A stretch of DNA of 20,160 nt, from the IMG/VR virus record IMGVR_UViG_3300032224_001455, positions 1 through 20,160 of that record; one strand, given 5' to 3'. Each line of letters begins with the position of its first letter. The first letter of the stretch is position 1. Source of the DNA: a virus. Shown here piece after piece: positions 1-8,000 of this stretch. The position numbers were made by a program, and so were the translations under genes. The notes below the pieces were generated by a model, which saw only the letters and a program-made list of their open reading frames with translations, did no database searches and had not been told where the DNA came from.

Positions 1-957
1 CATATCTTCTAGCTGTTGTGCGTAGTCTACAAATCGCTCGTTCAATTCTGCTTGTGTTATGTTGCCTTTGAGATGTTCTATGAATATGTAATTGGTGTAG
101 ACATAAAAATAGATACTGCTGGCACTGATGGGCTCAAAGAAGATAGCACGATTGCCATTCTTAAGTATGCTACCTTCGTAGACTTTCTTAGAATAGTAGC
201 TTTTGAATTCGTATTCTATTTGACCTTCAAGACGGCCAACATTATCAACATCTACGTTGAATATACGACAAATGTCTTCATAGGCTTGCTCCACAGGCGT
301 AACTGCGTCATTGAATAGGTAGCCGTAGGTTCTGCGATGCTTCAAAGGAATGCCAAACATCCATCCATTTGCAGTAGCACGATGTTCTGTGTATTGCCAG
401 TCACCAGGTTTATATTCTGTATGAATGATGCCGTGATTCAACGGAAGACTGGTTACAATATGATATCCGGAGTAGTCCTCGGGAAAGCCACGGGTATCTA
501 CAACATGATCAAAATGATGGGCAACACCGTTTACAATAACATCTGCTCCGTTACCTGTGCTGACAATATCGTCTACTAGGCCTTCCATGGTTTTAAACTT
601 TAAAGGAAAGCGTTCTGTAAGACGGGGAAATACAAAGTCTTTTAGTTTAAAATTATTGATGTGTATAGCAACGCCGCCGTCAAGCAAGGGATTGAACCAA
701 TCGTCTGATCTCCAGTCTATAAACTTATTGCCAAACTTTAGAGTGCTGTCCATAGCATCTAGGTCGTCCATGAAGCTGAACCCACAGGCTTGTTCTAAGA
801 CTGTGATCAATCCGCTGTTAGTGCTTTCACCGATGCCTAGTATCTTTGTGTTGGGGTCGTATATGTTTACAATTTCAAATCCGTTAGGCACATTGGCACA
901 TAACTGTGCGGCCGAGATCACTCCAGCTGATCCTGCCCCTATTACCGCTATTTTCAT
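1..957 (-). CDS. Flavin-dependent (tryptophan) halogenase-like protein, C-terminus beyond left edge
   Basis: The frame stays open from an ATG at 957 to the left edge, giving 319 residues without a stop. The N-terminus is an FAD-binding Rossmann start (GAGSAG, residues 7-12), followed by GIGEST (41-46), which matches the GVGEAT signature of tryptophan halogenases. LKFGNKFIDW (73-82) aligns with the segment of PrnA that carries the catalytic lysine, making K74 its likely equivalent. GWMFGIPL (198-205) stands where the family has WxWxIP, with Phe for the second Trp. FFEPISASSIYF (273-284) aligns with the LEPLESTG segment, but the second Glu is replaced. Such enzymes use FADH2, O2 and halide to make a hypohalous species; a cyanophage halogenase of this superfamily has been described. 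The start overlaps the iscU stop as ATGA, suggesting translational coupling. The altered motifs leave open another flavin-dependent oxidation; substrate unknown. Confidence 0.85.
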   Translation of the reverse strand, partial: MKIAVIGAGSAGVISAAQLCANVPNGFEIVNIYDPNTKILGIGESTNSGLITVLEQACGFSFMDDLDAMDSTLKFGNKFIDWRSDDWFNPLLDGGVAIHINNFKLKDFVFPRLTERFPLKFKTMEGLVDDIVSTGNGADVIVNGVAHHFDHVVDTRGFPEDYSGYHIVTSLPLNHGIIHTEYKPGDWQYTEHRATANGWMFGIPLKHRRTYGYLFNDAVTPVEQAYEDICRIFNVDVDNVGRLEGQIEYEFKSYYSKKVYEGSILKNGNRAIFFEPISASSIYFYVYTNYIFIEHLKGNITQAELNERFVDYAQQLEDM

Positions 958-1334
958 TTATGTTTTTCTTTATAGTCTGCTATCGCGGCTTTGATAGCAT
1001 CTTCTGCTAGGATTGAACAATGTATCTTCACCGGAGGCAACGCTAATTCTTCGGCGATTTGGGAGTTTTTAAGGTTAGAAGCATCATCAATATGCATACC
1101 CTTAACCCACTCTGTAACCAACGACGAACTGGCGATTGCTGAACCGCATCCATATGTCTTGAAACGAGCATCTCTAATAATACCATCTTCGTCTACCTTT
1201 ATTTGTAGTTTCATTACATCACCGCAGGCAGGCGCACCAACCATACCTGTACCTACATCAGTGTCTTCTTTTGGAAAACTACCAACATTGCGAGGATTTT
1301 CATAATGATCTATTACTTTGTCACTGTAAGCCAT
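954..1334 (-). CDS. iscU: IscU, iron-sulfur cluster assembly scaffold
   Basis: This 126-residue protein has the full length of bacterial IscU and resembles the E. coli protein almost throughout. The three cluster-ligand cysteines (C37, C63, C106) and the conserved D39 are present, as is LPPVK (99-103), the loop recognised by the Hsp70 chaperone HscA. IscU receives sulfur from cysteine desulfurase IscS, builds [2Fe-2S] clusters and passes them on with HscA/HscB help. No iscS, hscA or hscB is visible here, so it would have to work with host partners. Its start lies inside the 3' end of the upstream oxygenase gene (22-base overlap), with a GGAGT ribosome site at 1341-1345, six bases from the ATG. 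The details of the sequence look proteobacterial, beta or gamma (judged from memory, not by search). Confidence 0.97.
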   Translation of the reverse strand: MAYSDKVIDHYENPRNVGSFPKEDTDVGTGMVGAPACGDVMKLQIKVDEDGIIRDARFKTYGCGSAIASSSLVTEWVKGMHIDDASNLKNSQIAEELALPPVKIHCSILAEDAIKAAIADYKEKHK

Positions 1335-2095
1335 TCGCCGACTCCTTCAAATAATTCACCCGCCGAGATAATTTCTTTATCCCCAAATTTAGAGATCATC
1401 TTATCGTATACATACTGATTAGATTTTATCATTTTCTGTTTCAGTTCACAGCCCGATAGCATCACATGTTTAGATATAGGCTTAGAACTATCAGTACATC
1501 TTATACTTATCGCTATCCGATTGGTTAGATTATCTTGTGTTCTATGAATTACTCCACCTCTAAGTAATAATAGATCCCCAACATGTAATTGAGGAGTTTC
1601 TTTGATATCCTCAATATTTACAGAAACTTTAAATACGTCTCCGGTAGTATCATTATAAACTGTTGTACCTGTTTCATCGGGCTCGTATCTCGATGCGCCT
1701 ATTTCAGATAAATCTAACTTGTCTAATGGAACAACACAAAGTCCAGATAAGTTAGAAGCTGCCTTAACTAATGGAATATACATGTTGATGTAATTACGTG
1801 TTTGTTGCAACATGTAATAGGGTTCATGATCTTGATGCCATGACCAGTTAATAATTTCTGTGTTTACAAAAAACCCATTAATCCAAAGATCAATACCTTC
1901 AATATCTTTTGCCACCGCCTCTATTTTAGATTTAATTTTTTTAATCAATGTTGGTGTACAAGGTGGTAATTCATAGTTTTTATTAGCTGTAGGACTGCTT
2001 TTTTTATACTCGGTCAATGCTAACTGTACCTCTTCGTCAGATAAAAAATTTGGAATGACTTCAAACCCCTGTGTTCTAAATTGATCAGAGATCAT
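1313..2095 (-). CDS. 2-oxoglutarate/Fe(II) dioxygenase, phytanoyl-CoA dioxygenase-like
   Basis: The predicted protein has 260 residues. The iron-binding facial triad can be read: H87-x-D89 in NWSWHQDHEP and distal H184 in GGVIHRTQDN, with R193 in the position that usually binds the 2-oxoglutarate carboxylate. GDLLLLRGG (173-181) leading into the distal His is typical of PhyH-like double-stranded beta-helix enzymes. Family members hydroxylate small molecules or side chains using O2 and 2-oxoglutarate. The frame extends upstream to an ATG at 2182, but the ATG at 2095 is preferred: it has AGAGGA at 2103-2108 seven bases upstream and overlaps the preceding gene by only 11 bases. The HxD carboxylate argues for hydroxylation, not for the halogenase branch, which lacks it. 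It lies second in the operon ending in iscU and the halogenase-like gene. Substrate unknown. Confidence 0.85.
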   Translation of the reverse strand: MISDQFRTQGFEVIPNFLSDEEVQLALTEYKKSSPTANKNYELPPCTPTLIKKIKSKIEAVAKDIEGIDLWINGFFVNTEIINWSWHQDHEPYYMLQQTRNYINMYIPLVKAASNLSGLCVVPLDKLDLSEIGASRYEPDETGTTVYNDTTGDVFKVSVNIEDIKETPQLHVGDLLLLRGGVIHRTQDNLTNRIAISIRCTDSSKPISKHVMLSGCELKQKMIKSNQYVYDKMISKFGDKEIISAGELFEGVGEWLTVTK

Positions 2096-2807
2096 ACCGC
2101 CATCCTCTAACAAAAGGAGGAGTATTTGCTTCAAGCTCCGGATCATAGGGATCCCCTGGAACAGCACCAATTGCCCTTGCATCTAAATCAAACAAAAATA
2201 CCAATCTCCATTCTGAACTGTAGTTATGGGCACTATGCTGTAGTTGGTTGTTAAACGCAAACAAATCAGTCCATTCAACTTCATTTCCGTAGACTTCTAA
2301 AAAGATATCGCCTTTGGGAATTATTAACGGTATATGTACTCTAATAAATTTTCCATCTCTGTTTTCTGGGCCAGTATGTCTTTGTAAAATTGTATAAGGC
2401 CCAATTAAACTATAATTCATTATAGGGCATATATCGTTGTATTTTTTTAACATGTTTGTAGCTGTTGGAAATTTTTTGTAATCTTCCTCGCTATGGGCAT
2501 ACATTCTATTTCCGTGTCCGTCGTCAAATCTAAACTGTTTAACCATCCAACCTTTTGGATTGGGACTCCACTTTTTAGTCGTAGGATCTCTTGATACTAG
2601 ATACTTGTTTTTTGATTTTTCATAATCATTGCTTACACCAGTATACTCTTCTTCCATTACAGGTTGACAATGTGCATCGCGAGCATCTTCTAGGCTGGCA
2701 AATCCTGCCATAAAATCGTCAAGCAACCCCTGTTGATTGGCCATAATTTCGTCTGCAATTGGAATTTCACTTCTGGTATAAAGTGCTTTAGGAACGTGTT
2801 TTGACAT
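2085..2807 (-). CDS. Aspartyl/asparaginyl beta-hydroxylase-like 2-oxoglutarate oxygenase
   Basis: This 240-residue protein has an AspH-type core in its C-terminal half. RHTGPEN (143-149) carries the first iron-ligand His (H144). IRVHIPL (155-161) supplies R156 and H158, equivalent to the RxH pair next to 2-oxoglutarate. LQHSAHN (189-195) supplies the distal ligand (H191), and R201 fits the 2-oxoglutarate-binding Arg. AspH-family enzymes naturally lack the iron-ligand Asp/Glu, so its absence is not degeneration. The N-terminal 90 residues are polar and unrecognised. It is the first gene of the leftward operon, reading from a 58-base divergent intergenic region, with a rather distant AAGAGG ribosome site. 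Its stop overlaps the next oxygenase start. Cyanophage and other marine myovirus genomes commonly carry such oxygenases; targets are unknown and may be virion or host proteins. Confidence 0.83.
   Translation of the reverse strand: MSKHVPKALYTRSEIPIADEIMANQQGLLDDFMAGFASLEDARDAHCQPVMEEEYTGVSNDYEKSKNKYLVSRDPTTKKWSPNPKGWMVKQFRFDDGHGNRMYAHSEEDYKKFPTATNMLKKYNDICPIMNYSLIGPYTILQRHTGPENRDGKFIRVHIPLIIPKGDIFLEVYGNEVEWTDLFAFNNQLQHSAHNYSSEWRLVFLFDLDARAIGAVPGDPYDPELEANTPPFVRGWRYDL
2103..2108 (-). promoter_or_regulatory. Ribosome-binding site fixing the PhyH-like start
   Basis: AGAGGA on the minus strand lies seven bases before the ATG at 2095. The longer upstream alternative (ATG 2182) would place 29 extra residues wholly inside the preceding gene and give no comparable match, so this site decides the start. 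Confidence 0.65.
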
Positions 2808-2830
2808 TTTTTTCGCTTGCCTCTTATTCT

Positions 2831-2838
2831 ACTAAATA
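2831..2838 (+). promoter_or_regulatory. Possible late-type promoter octamer, rightward
   Basis: ACTAAATA on the plus strand (two mismatches to TATAAATA, keeping the TAAATA core) lies 27 bases before the iscA start at 2866. It faces the leftward octamer in the same 58-base gap. It is weaker than the leftward site and supported mainly by position. Confidence 0.3.
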
Positions 2839-2847
2839 TGTTATAGG

Positions 2848-2855
2848 TATTTATT
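2848..2855 (-). promoter_or_regulatory. T4-late-type promoter octamer, leftward
   Basis: AATAAATA on the minus strand differs at one position from the T4 late promoter TATAAATA and fits the relaxed NATAAATA form described for marine T4-like phages. It lies about 40 bases before the ATG of the AspH-like gene (2807) in the only real intergenic region of the left half. It would drive the oxygenase-oxygenase-iscU-halogenase operon. The site is short and AT-rich, so chance occurrence is possible. Confidence 0.45.
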
Positions 2856-2865
2856 GTAGCATATA

Positions 2866-3192
2866 ATGATCATTTTAACATCTGACGCAGTCAAAAAAGT
2901 ATCACAAAACCTGGCCAAACGTGGTAAGGGGGTTGGTATTAGGATAGGTGTTAAAACCACCGGATGCAGTGGATTGGCTTATGTACTGGAATACGTAGAC
3001 GAATACAGATCTGAAGTAGGAGTCACAAATTATGCATACCAAGATTTTGTAGTGTTGGTTAGTGCAAAGGATGAACCTTACTTAAAAGGATTAACAATGG
3101 ATTGGGTACGCAACGGACTAAATGAAGGATTTGAATTTAATAATCCAAATGAAAGAGATCGTTGCGGATGCGGAGAAAGTTTTAGGGTTTAA
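2866..3192 (+). CDS. iscA: IscA/HesB-type A-type iron-sulfur carrier
   Basis: This 108-residue protein has the usual length of IscA. The three invariant cysteines are present: C34 in TTGCSGLAYVLEY and C100/C102 in the terminal CGCGESF. A-type carriers accept Fe-S clusters (or iron) from scaffolds such as IscU and deliver them to apo-enzymes, particularly [4Fe-4S] proteins. It is divergent from the operon containing iscU and shares its 58-base upstream region, so both Fe-S genes may be expressed together. No clear Shine-Dalgarno sequence precedes the ATG. The virion-type gene starts six bases after the stop, so iscA is at the head of a structural-gene run. ErpA and SufA have the same fold and cysteines, so the exact subfamily name is less certain than the family. 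Confidence 0.93.
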   Translation: MIILTSDAVKKVSQNLAKRGKGVGIRIGVKTTGCSGLAYVLEYVDEYRSEVGVTNYAYQDFVVLVSAKDEPYLKGLTMDWVRNGLNEGFEFNNPNERDRCGCGESFRV

Positions 3193-3198
3193 AAATAT

Positions 3199-4110
3199 AT
3201 GGCAACCAGCAAAGTAGTAGCACTTAGTTACAACAATATTCAATCAAAGATAGGGGCAATATTAGGGCCACCTAGTCCGTCTGTATTGGATCTTGGTTAT
3301 AATCTTACTGTAAGTAGCATACAAGTTCAGCCCGGTAAAAGAGTCTACGGCCAAGATGCCAACTTGATGATCGGCGACCTAAACACTATTTTTACTCATC
3401 AAACTACATTAGATTCTGGTCTAACTACATTTAGTCAAGGTCAACTAATCAAAACAGGAGACCTTACACCGCTATCTTCAAAAACAGATACTGCATACGC
3501 CAATCGTAACACAGTTGGTCTTGCAAATTTATCTCAAATAAATTCAGATTCATACAGCGACGGAACTACATGGTCGGCATATAGGATACACACCGTAACA
3601 CTAGATTGGGGCAGTAATGCTGAATTCCGTGGTTGGGGTAATTTAGGTGGTTTTATAACTATTGGTGCAGGTTTCCAAGGAGGCAGCGGCACCCTTCAAA
3701 CAAATTCTTGGAGCCAGCTGTTGCAATCTACGGGAGTGATAGTTCTTGGAAATGTAGCGGCAACACAAGAAAATCAAACACGTAACGGCAGTTTTCCAAA
3801 TGGCGGGCTATATAATATCTTGCAAAACGGCCAACAAGGTGCCAATGCAGGTACCGCTTTTAAAATCTTAGCCACAGACGCAAACTATACAGGTAACTTG
3901 TATAAAATAACAATAACACCATACGGTGGTGCTGATGCATTTAACTGCAAGGGATTTACAATAACAGCAACAATGACAGATCCTCATACTTCTCCACCTA
4001 AGGCAAAAAATTCAGATTTCATTGATGCAGATTTTACATGGACCGTTAACACCTATTATGCGTTTAACAAATCCCCCACTGCATCTAACGTTACTAACAG
4101 TATATCGTAA
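3199..4110 (+). CDS. Virion-type structural protein, repeated-module family copy 1
   Basis: This 303-residue protein is rich in Ser, Thr, Asn and Gly, without signal peptide or membrane segment. It shares a module order with the next protein and with the C-terminus of the 1454-residue protein. The shared parts are an N-terminal helix-like stretch (YNNIQSKIGAILG, 11-23), then a Gly-Tyr-Asn turn, a DLNTIFTHQ element, a GDLTPL...YANRNTV element, and a NAEFRGWGNLGG strand-turn motif. Proteins beginning with a similar (D/Y)N-x-IQSKI-x-x-(V/I)LG stretch are annotated as virion structural proteins in marine T4-like phages (recalled, not searched). A tail-fibre, adhesin or decoration role is inferred. 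It is packed six bases after iscA and nine bases before copy 2, so co-transcription is likely. Confidence 0.7.
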   Translation: MATSKVVALSYNNIQSKIGAILGPPSPSVLDLGYNLTVSSIQVQPGKRVYGQDANLMIGDLNTIFTHQTTLDSGLTTFSQGQLIKTGDLTPLSSKTDTAYANRNTVGLANLSQINSDSYSDGTTWSAYRIHTVTLDWGSNAEFRGWGNLGGFITIGAGFQGGSGTLQTNSWSQLLQSTGVIVLGNVAATQENQTRNGSFPNGGLYNILQNGQQGANAGTAFKILATDANYTGNLYKITITPYGGADAFNCKGFTITATMTDPHTSPPKAKNSDFIDADFTWTVNTYYAFNKSPTASNVTNSIS

Positions 4111-4119
4111 GGAAATAAT

Positions 4120-5004
4120 ATGGGAAAAATATACGCATCAGATTGGAATCCTATTCAATCTTCTATAGCTAATATTATGGGAGCTCCGAGCGGAACTGCT
4201 TACGGATGGAACAAAGCATCTAGTGTAACAAGTGCGCAGGTTAACAGCACACAGCAGATTAATCATACTCACTATAACGTTCTTAAAGACGATATTAATT
4301 TTTGTTATACACATATTACGGGATCAAATTCTTCATTACCTATTAGAAATGCAGGAACACAAATAACCCAAGCTGATTTAACCAACGTCGCTGCCGCCCA
4401 AAGTTACATTAGCACAAATAAAACCACGGCCGCTGCCTCACAACTGACTACATCTAACATATTCAGTGACACCCAGGCATACACATGGACAGCTTCATTG
4501 GGAGCCACGTATACATGGTCTTGGGCAAATGCTACCCAGTTTAACGCTTTTTGGAATGCTGGTGGACAAATTTATTGGAACACATCTAGATATGCAGGTT
4601 CATCAACACCACAGAATCAAGGCTGGACGAATCTCTTGGCCAATTCGGGATTTATCTATATTACAGCAACAGCCTCGGGTCAAGTAGGTGCTACTTGGGC
4701 AGGAACTGTTTATAATACTAACGGTATAGGCGGCTTTTCAACCGTGCCGTCAATATTTACAAAGGTATATGATCAGGATTTAAATTATACCAATAATTAT
4801 TATCAAACTGAAGTATGGTTAGATGCCCAAGCTGGTAATGGAGCCACAACAATGAATTTGAAGATATCTCTAATCGATACCCACGTGGGAACTGCTGGAG
4901 GCCCCGATGGAATTGATGGTAACGTTGCATTAACTATAACTCAAAAATATCCATATACATGGGCGGCTGGTGCGGCCACTTCCAGCAACGGCTTCTTGAC
5001 CTAA
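4120..5004 (+). CDS. Virion-type structural protein, repeated-module family copy 2
   Basis: This 294-residue protein is a divergent paralogue of the preceding one. SDWNPIQSSIANIMGAP (7-23), a YGWN turn, INFCYTHIT, a DLTNVAAAQSYISTNKTT element and NATQFNAFWNAGGQIYWN match elements in the same order in copy 1 and in the C-terminus of the next gene. It resembles the C-terminal copy more than copy 1, notably in FWNAGG and the shared Cys-Tyr-x-His element. AAGGA lies upstream of the ATG. The protein is Asn/Thr/Ser-rich and beta-strand-like, with no catalytic motif. A fibre or adhesin role is inferred from the paralogy and position. Confidence 0.7.
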   Translation: MGKIYASDWNPIQSSIANIMGAPSGTAYGWNKASSVTSAQVNSTQQINHTHYNVLKDDINFCYTHITGSNSSLPIRNAGTQITQADLTNVAAAQSYISTNKTTAAASQLTTSNIFSDTQAYTWTASLGATYTWSWANATQFNAFWNAGGQIYWNTSRYAGSSTPQNQGWTNLLANSGFIYITATASGQVGATWAGTVYNTNGIGGFSTVPSIFTKVYDQDLNYTNNYYQTEVWLDAQAGNGATTMNLKISLIDTHVGTAGGPDGIDGNVALTITQKYPYTWAAGAATSSNGFLT

Positions 5005-5007
5005 GGA
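5003..5007 (+). promoter_or_regulatory. Ribosome-binding site fixing the 1454-residue protein start
   Basis: AAGGA lies five bases before the ATG at 5013. The longer in-frame start at 4959 lies inside the 3' end of the preceding gene and would add 18 residues unlike a protein N-terminus of this family. Confidence 0.7.
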
Positions 5008-5012
5008 ATAAC

Positions 5013-8000
5013 ATGACTGAATTAAATGAATACATTGTAATTATACATAACATTGAAGACCACGAGTCTTTGCACCAAGAGATTATAAACTCTGGTGGTA
5101 GTGAATGTGTTCCTGATAGGGCCATCGAATCTGTCCTAAATCCTGTTGGCAGTCGTTGTACGCATTACATGATGACAGAAGCAGAAGCTGAGTTGTTGAA
5201 ACAAGATCCTAGAGTTTGGGAAATTACTAGAACAATGAAGGATCTTGGTATTGAAGCGGTGCCAGCTGGGTCTTATACACAAACTTCTAATTTATGGAGT
5301 AGAGGATATGTAACTGCACAGGATGATCTAAACTGGGGCAAACTAAGAGTCTCCGAAGGTGTACAAAGATTTCAATGGGGAAGTGATAGTCCACAACAAC
5401 TATATGATGTATCAGCATCTATAAATGTTCCATACAGCGGAGCCAATGTTGATGTAGTGATTGTAGACGGACATGCTGACCCAGCCCATCCAGAATTTGC
5501 AGTAAATCCAGACGGTAGCGGTGGGAGTCGCTATAACCAATTCAACTGGTTGAGTCTTAGTAACGCCATGTTTGGAACAACTAACGGAAACTATATCTAT
5601 ACTCCTTATAGGCAATCACAGGGAGCAAGTTCGGCATTAGAAACCAATAACATGCACGGCTCTCACGTTACTGGAATTGCATGCGGTAATACACAGGGCT
5701 GGGCCCGTGGTGCTAATATATATAACATATACCCATACGGCAATGATAGTAATGCAGGAGGGTTTGGTAGTTCTACCAATCAATGGATTAGCGGATACTT
5801 TTTTTACTATCTAAAATACTGGCATCAGAACAAGGCAGTTAATCCTGCAACTGGCACTAGAAATCCTACCATCATTAATAACAGTTGGGTAACTCAAAGA
5901 ATTATGAATATAGCTGATATCACGCAAGTGGTCTATAGGGGAACAACCTATACAGCACCTAGCGGCGGGTTCAGCATAGCTACTCTAAATGGTTTTGGAT
6001 TTCCAACTTATACCAATACCCAAGTTAGAATACTTGTTAGATACCCTGCATATGAAGCACAGTTACAAGATTGCATTAGTGCAGGAATGATAGTAGTCAG
6101 TGCCGCTGGTAATTATTCTACAAAGATAGCAAGAGATGATCAATCTACAACAGATCCAGATTATAATAATTCAGTTACAGCCTTAGGTGCAACAGATTAC
6201 TATAACAGAGGAACATTTACCACAACAGGAAATGGCATAGTAGTTGGTGCTCTAAGTTCTTCCTACATTGATATCAAATCAGGATATTCTGAAACAGGTC
6301 CTAGAATTGACGTATGGTCTCCTGGATCTTATATTACAAGTTCAGTGTTTAACAATACCACCTACAGCGGCGCTGTTGCTGACACTAGGAATAGCAATTA
6401 CTATCAGGTTAAGATTAACGGAACATCAATGGCAAGCCCGCAGGTCACAGGACTGTTAGCATGTTTGTTAGAGTTATTCCCAACAACTACTCAGGCAGAT
6501 GCACAACAGTACTTAATCGACCACGGTAAAGAGGGAACCATGCAGGACGGCGGGTATAATGTAGTAAATCCATTATACGATACCGGCAAACTACAAGGTG
6601 CTCCAAATAGGACCTTGTATGCATATTGGCCGCCTGCGCCTACTGCAACTGTGGCATTGCCTTCAACAACTATCAAAACAGACACTGTGGCAAAATTTAC
6701 TCCTGTAGTAGGATCAGGCGGAGTAGGACAATTGGTTTATACCATCAGTCCTGCTCTGCCCTTAAGTTCCTTAAATGGTACTGCACAATGTTGGATTGAA
6801 GCAATAGCCGGAAGAACTGATGTAGCCTACTTTCATTTAGTATCTGCAACGCCAGTCGATAACTTTAAAGTAGGGGACGGAATCTTTGGGGCAGGAATCA
6901 CAGACGGATCAGTTTTAGGATTTCCTACAGATTCAAGCAAGCTAATATGGACCATCTCGCCAGGCCGCACTTCTAATTTAGGTAGTGCTGGTAGTCCAGT
7001 TTACTTTGATACAGGCTTACATATTAATAATAAGACTGGCGAAATTACAGGAAGAACTGTAAGAACTCAAGTGTCGACTACTTATACTGTTACAGTTACA
7101 GGAGGCGGCATATCAGCAACAGCACAGTTTTCTTTAGCGATCACTCCAGGCTCCGACTATCAAGTCAACCGTGATATATCTTACGGATCTGATGCTATAC
7201 AAAAATGTGACTTCTGGGAAGTACTAAGTGGTACTCCAAAAGGAGTTATCGTTTGGGTTCACGGGGGCGGATGGGTAGGTGGTACCAAAGGACCTGGCGG
7301 GTTTACAATAAGTCAGGGCGGCAACTGGATCAATGACGAAGATCAAATAAGACAACTGGTACAGAAAGGCTATTATGTTGTTAACTGCAACTACCGATTA
7401 GCTACAACTGATACTAATTATATTCCTACAGGTGGTAGTAGTACCGCCAACTATCATCCAGCCGGTGCCGATGATATTGAAACTATCATAAGATTTTGTA
7501 CGACCGCCAACGCTGGGTCTAGTTATAGTTCAGTATGGAATACAATTTCAGCTAGAGCCAACACCTATGGACTTATCATTTCTGGAGAAAGTGCAGGCGG
7601 ACACTTGGTAGCTTATGCTGGTATGAAGTATATCAATGATTACGGACAAGGTCCTATCACTGCTATTTGCCCAGTAGTAGGTCCTATGGATTTAGACCAC
7701 GTAACACTGGAAAATATTGGGCCAACGAACATAACTCAGACTGCTAAGGATATAGTTAATAATTATGTAAACTCTGTTAATAATAGTACAGCGTTACAAG
7801 CGGCTTCACCTAGATACAAGTATGGATCTCTGGCAAGTCCTGGACCATGGCGTACTGCTGTAAAAAATTCTGGTGTGAAATTTATTTTTGTAAACAACAT
7901 CAATGATACATTAGTTCCGTCAATTCTCACTGACAATTTCATTAACACTCTACAATCAGAATTAGGAAATAATAGAATTAAGTATATCAAACTAGATGAA

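Noticed and set aside
16-994. Plus-strand open frames of 80 to 145 codons in the first kilobase
   Set aside because: They lie antisense to the continuous halogenase-like frame, which shows family motifs from its first codon to the edge, and their translations resemble no protein.
2096-2182. Longer N-terminus for the PhyH-like oxygenase (start 2182)
   Set aside because: The 29 extra residues overlap the preceding gene entirely, and AGAGGA lies directly before the ATG at 2095.
1313-2807. Idea that one of the two iron oxygenases is a 2-oxoglutarate-dependent halogenase
   Set aside because: The PhyH-like protein keeps the HxD carboxylate, and the AspH-like family lacks it naturally in hydroxylases, so neither pattern supports halogenation.
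4959-5012. Longer start for the 1454-residue protein at 4959
   Set aside because: It lies inside the 3' end of the preceding structural gene, lacks a ribosome site, and the ATG at 5013 has AAGGA at ideal spacing.
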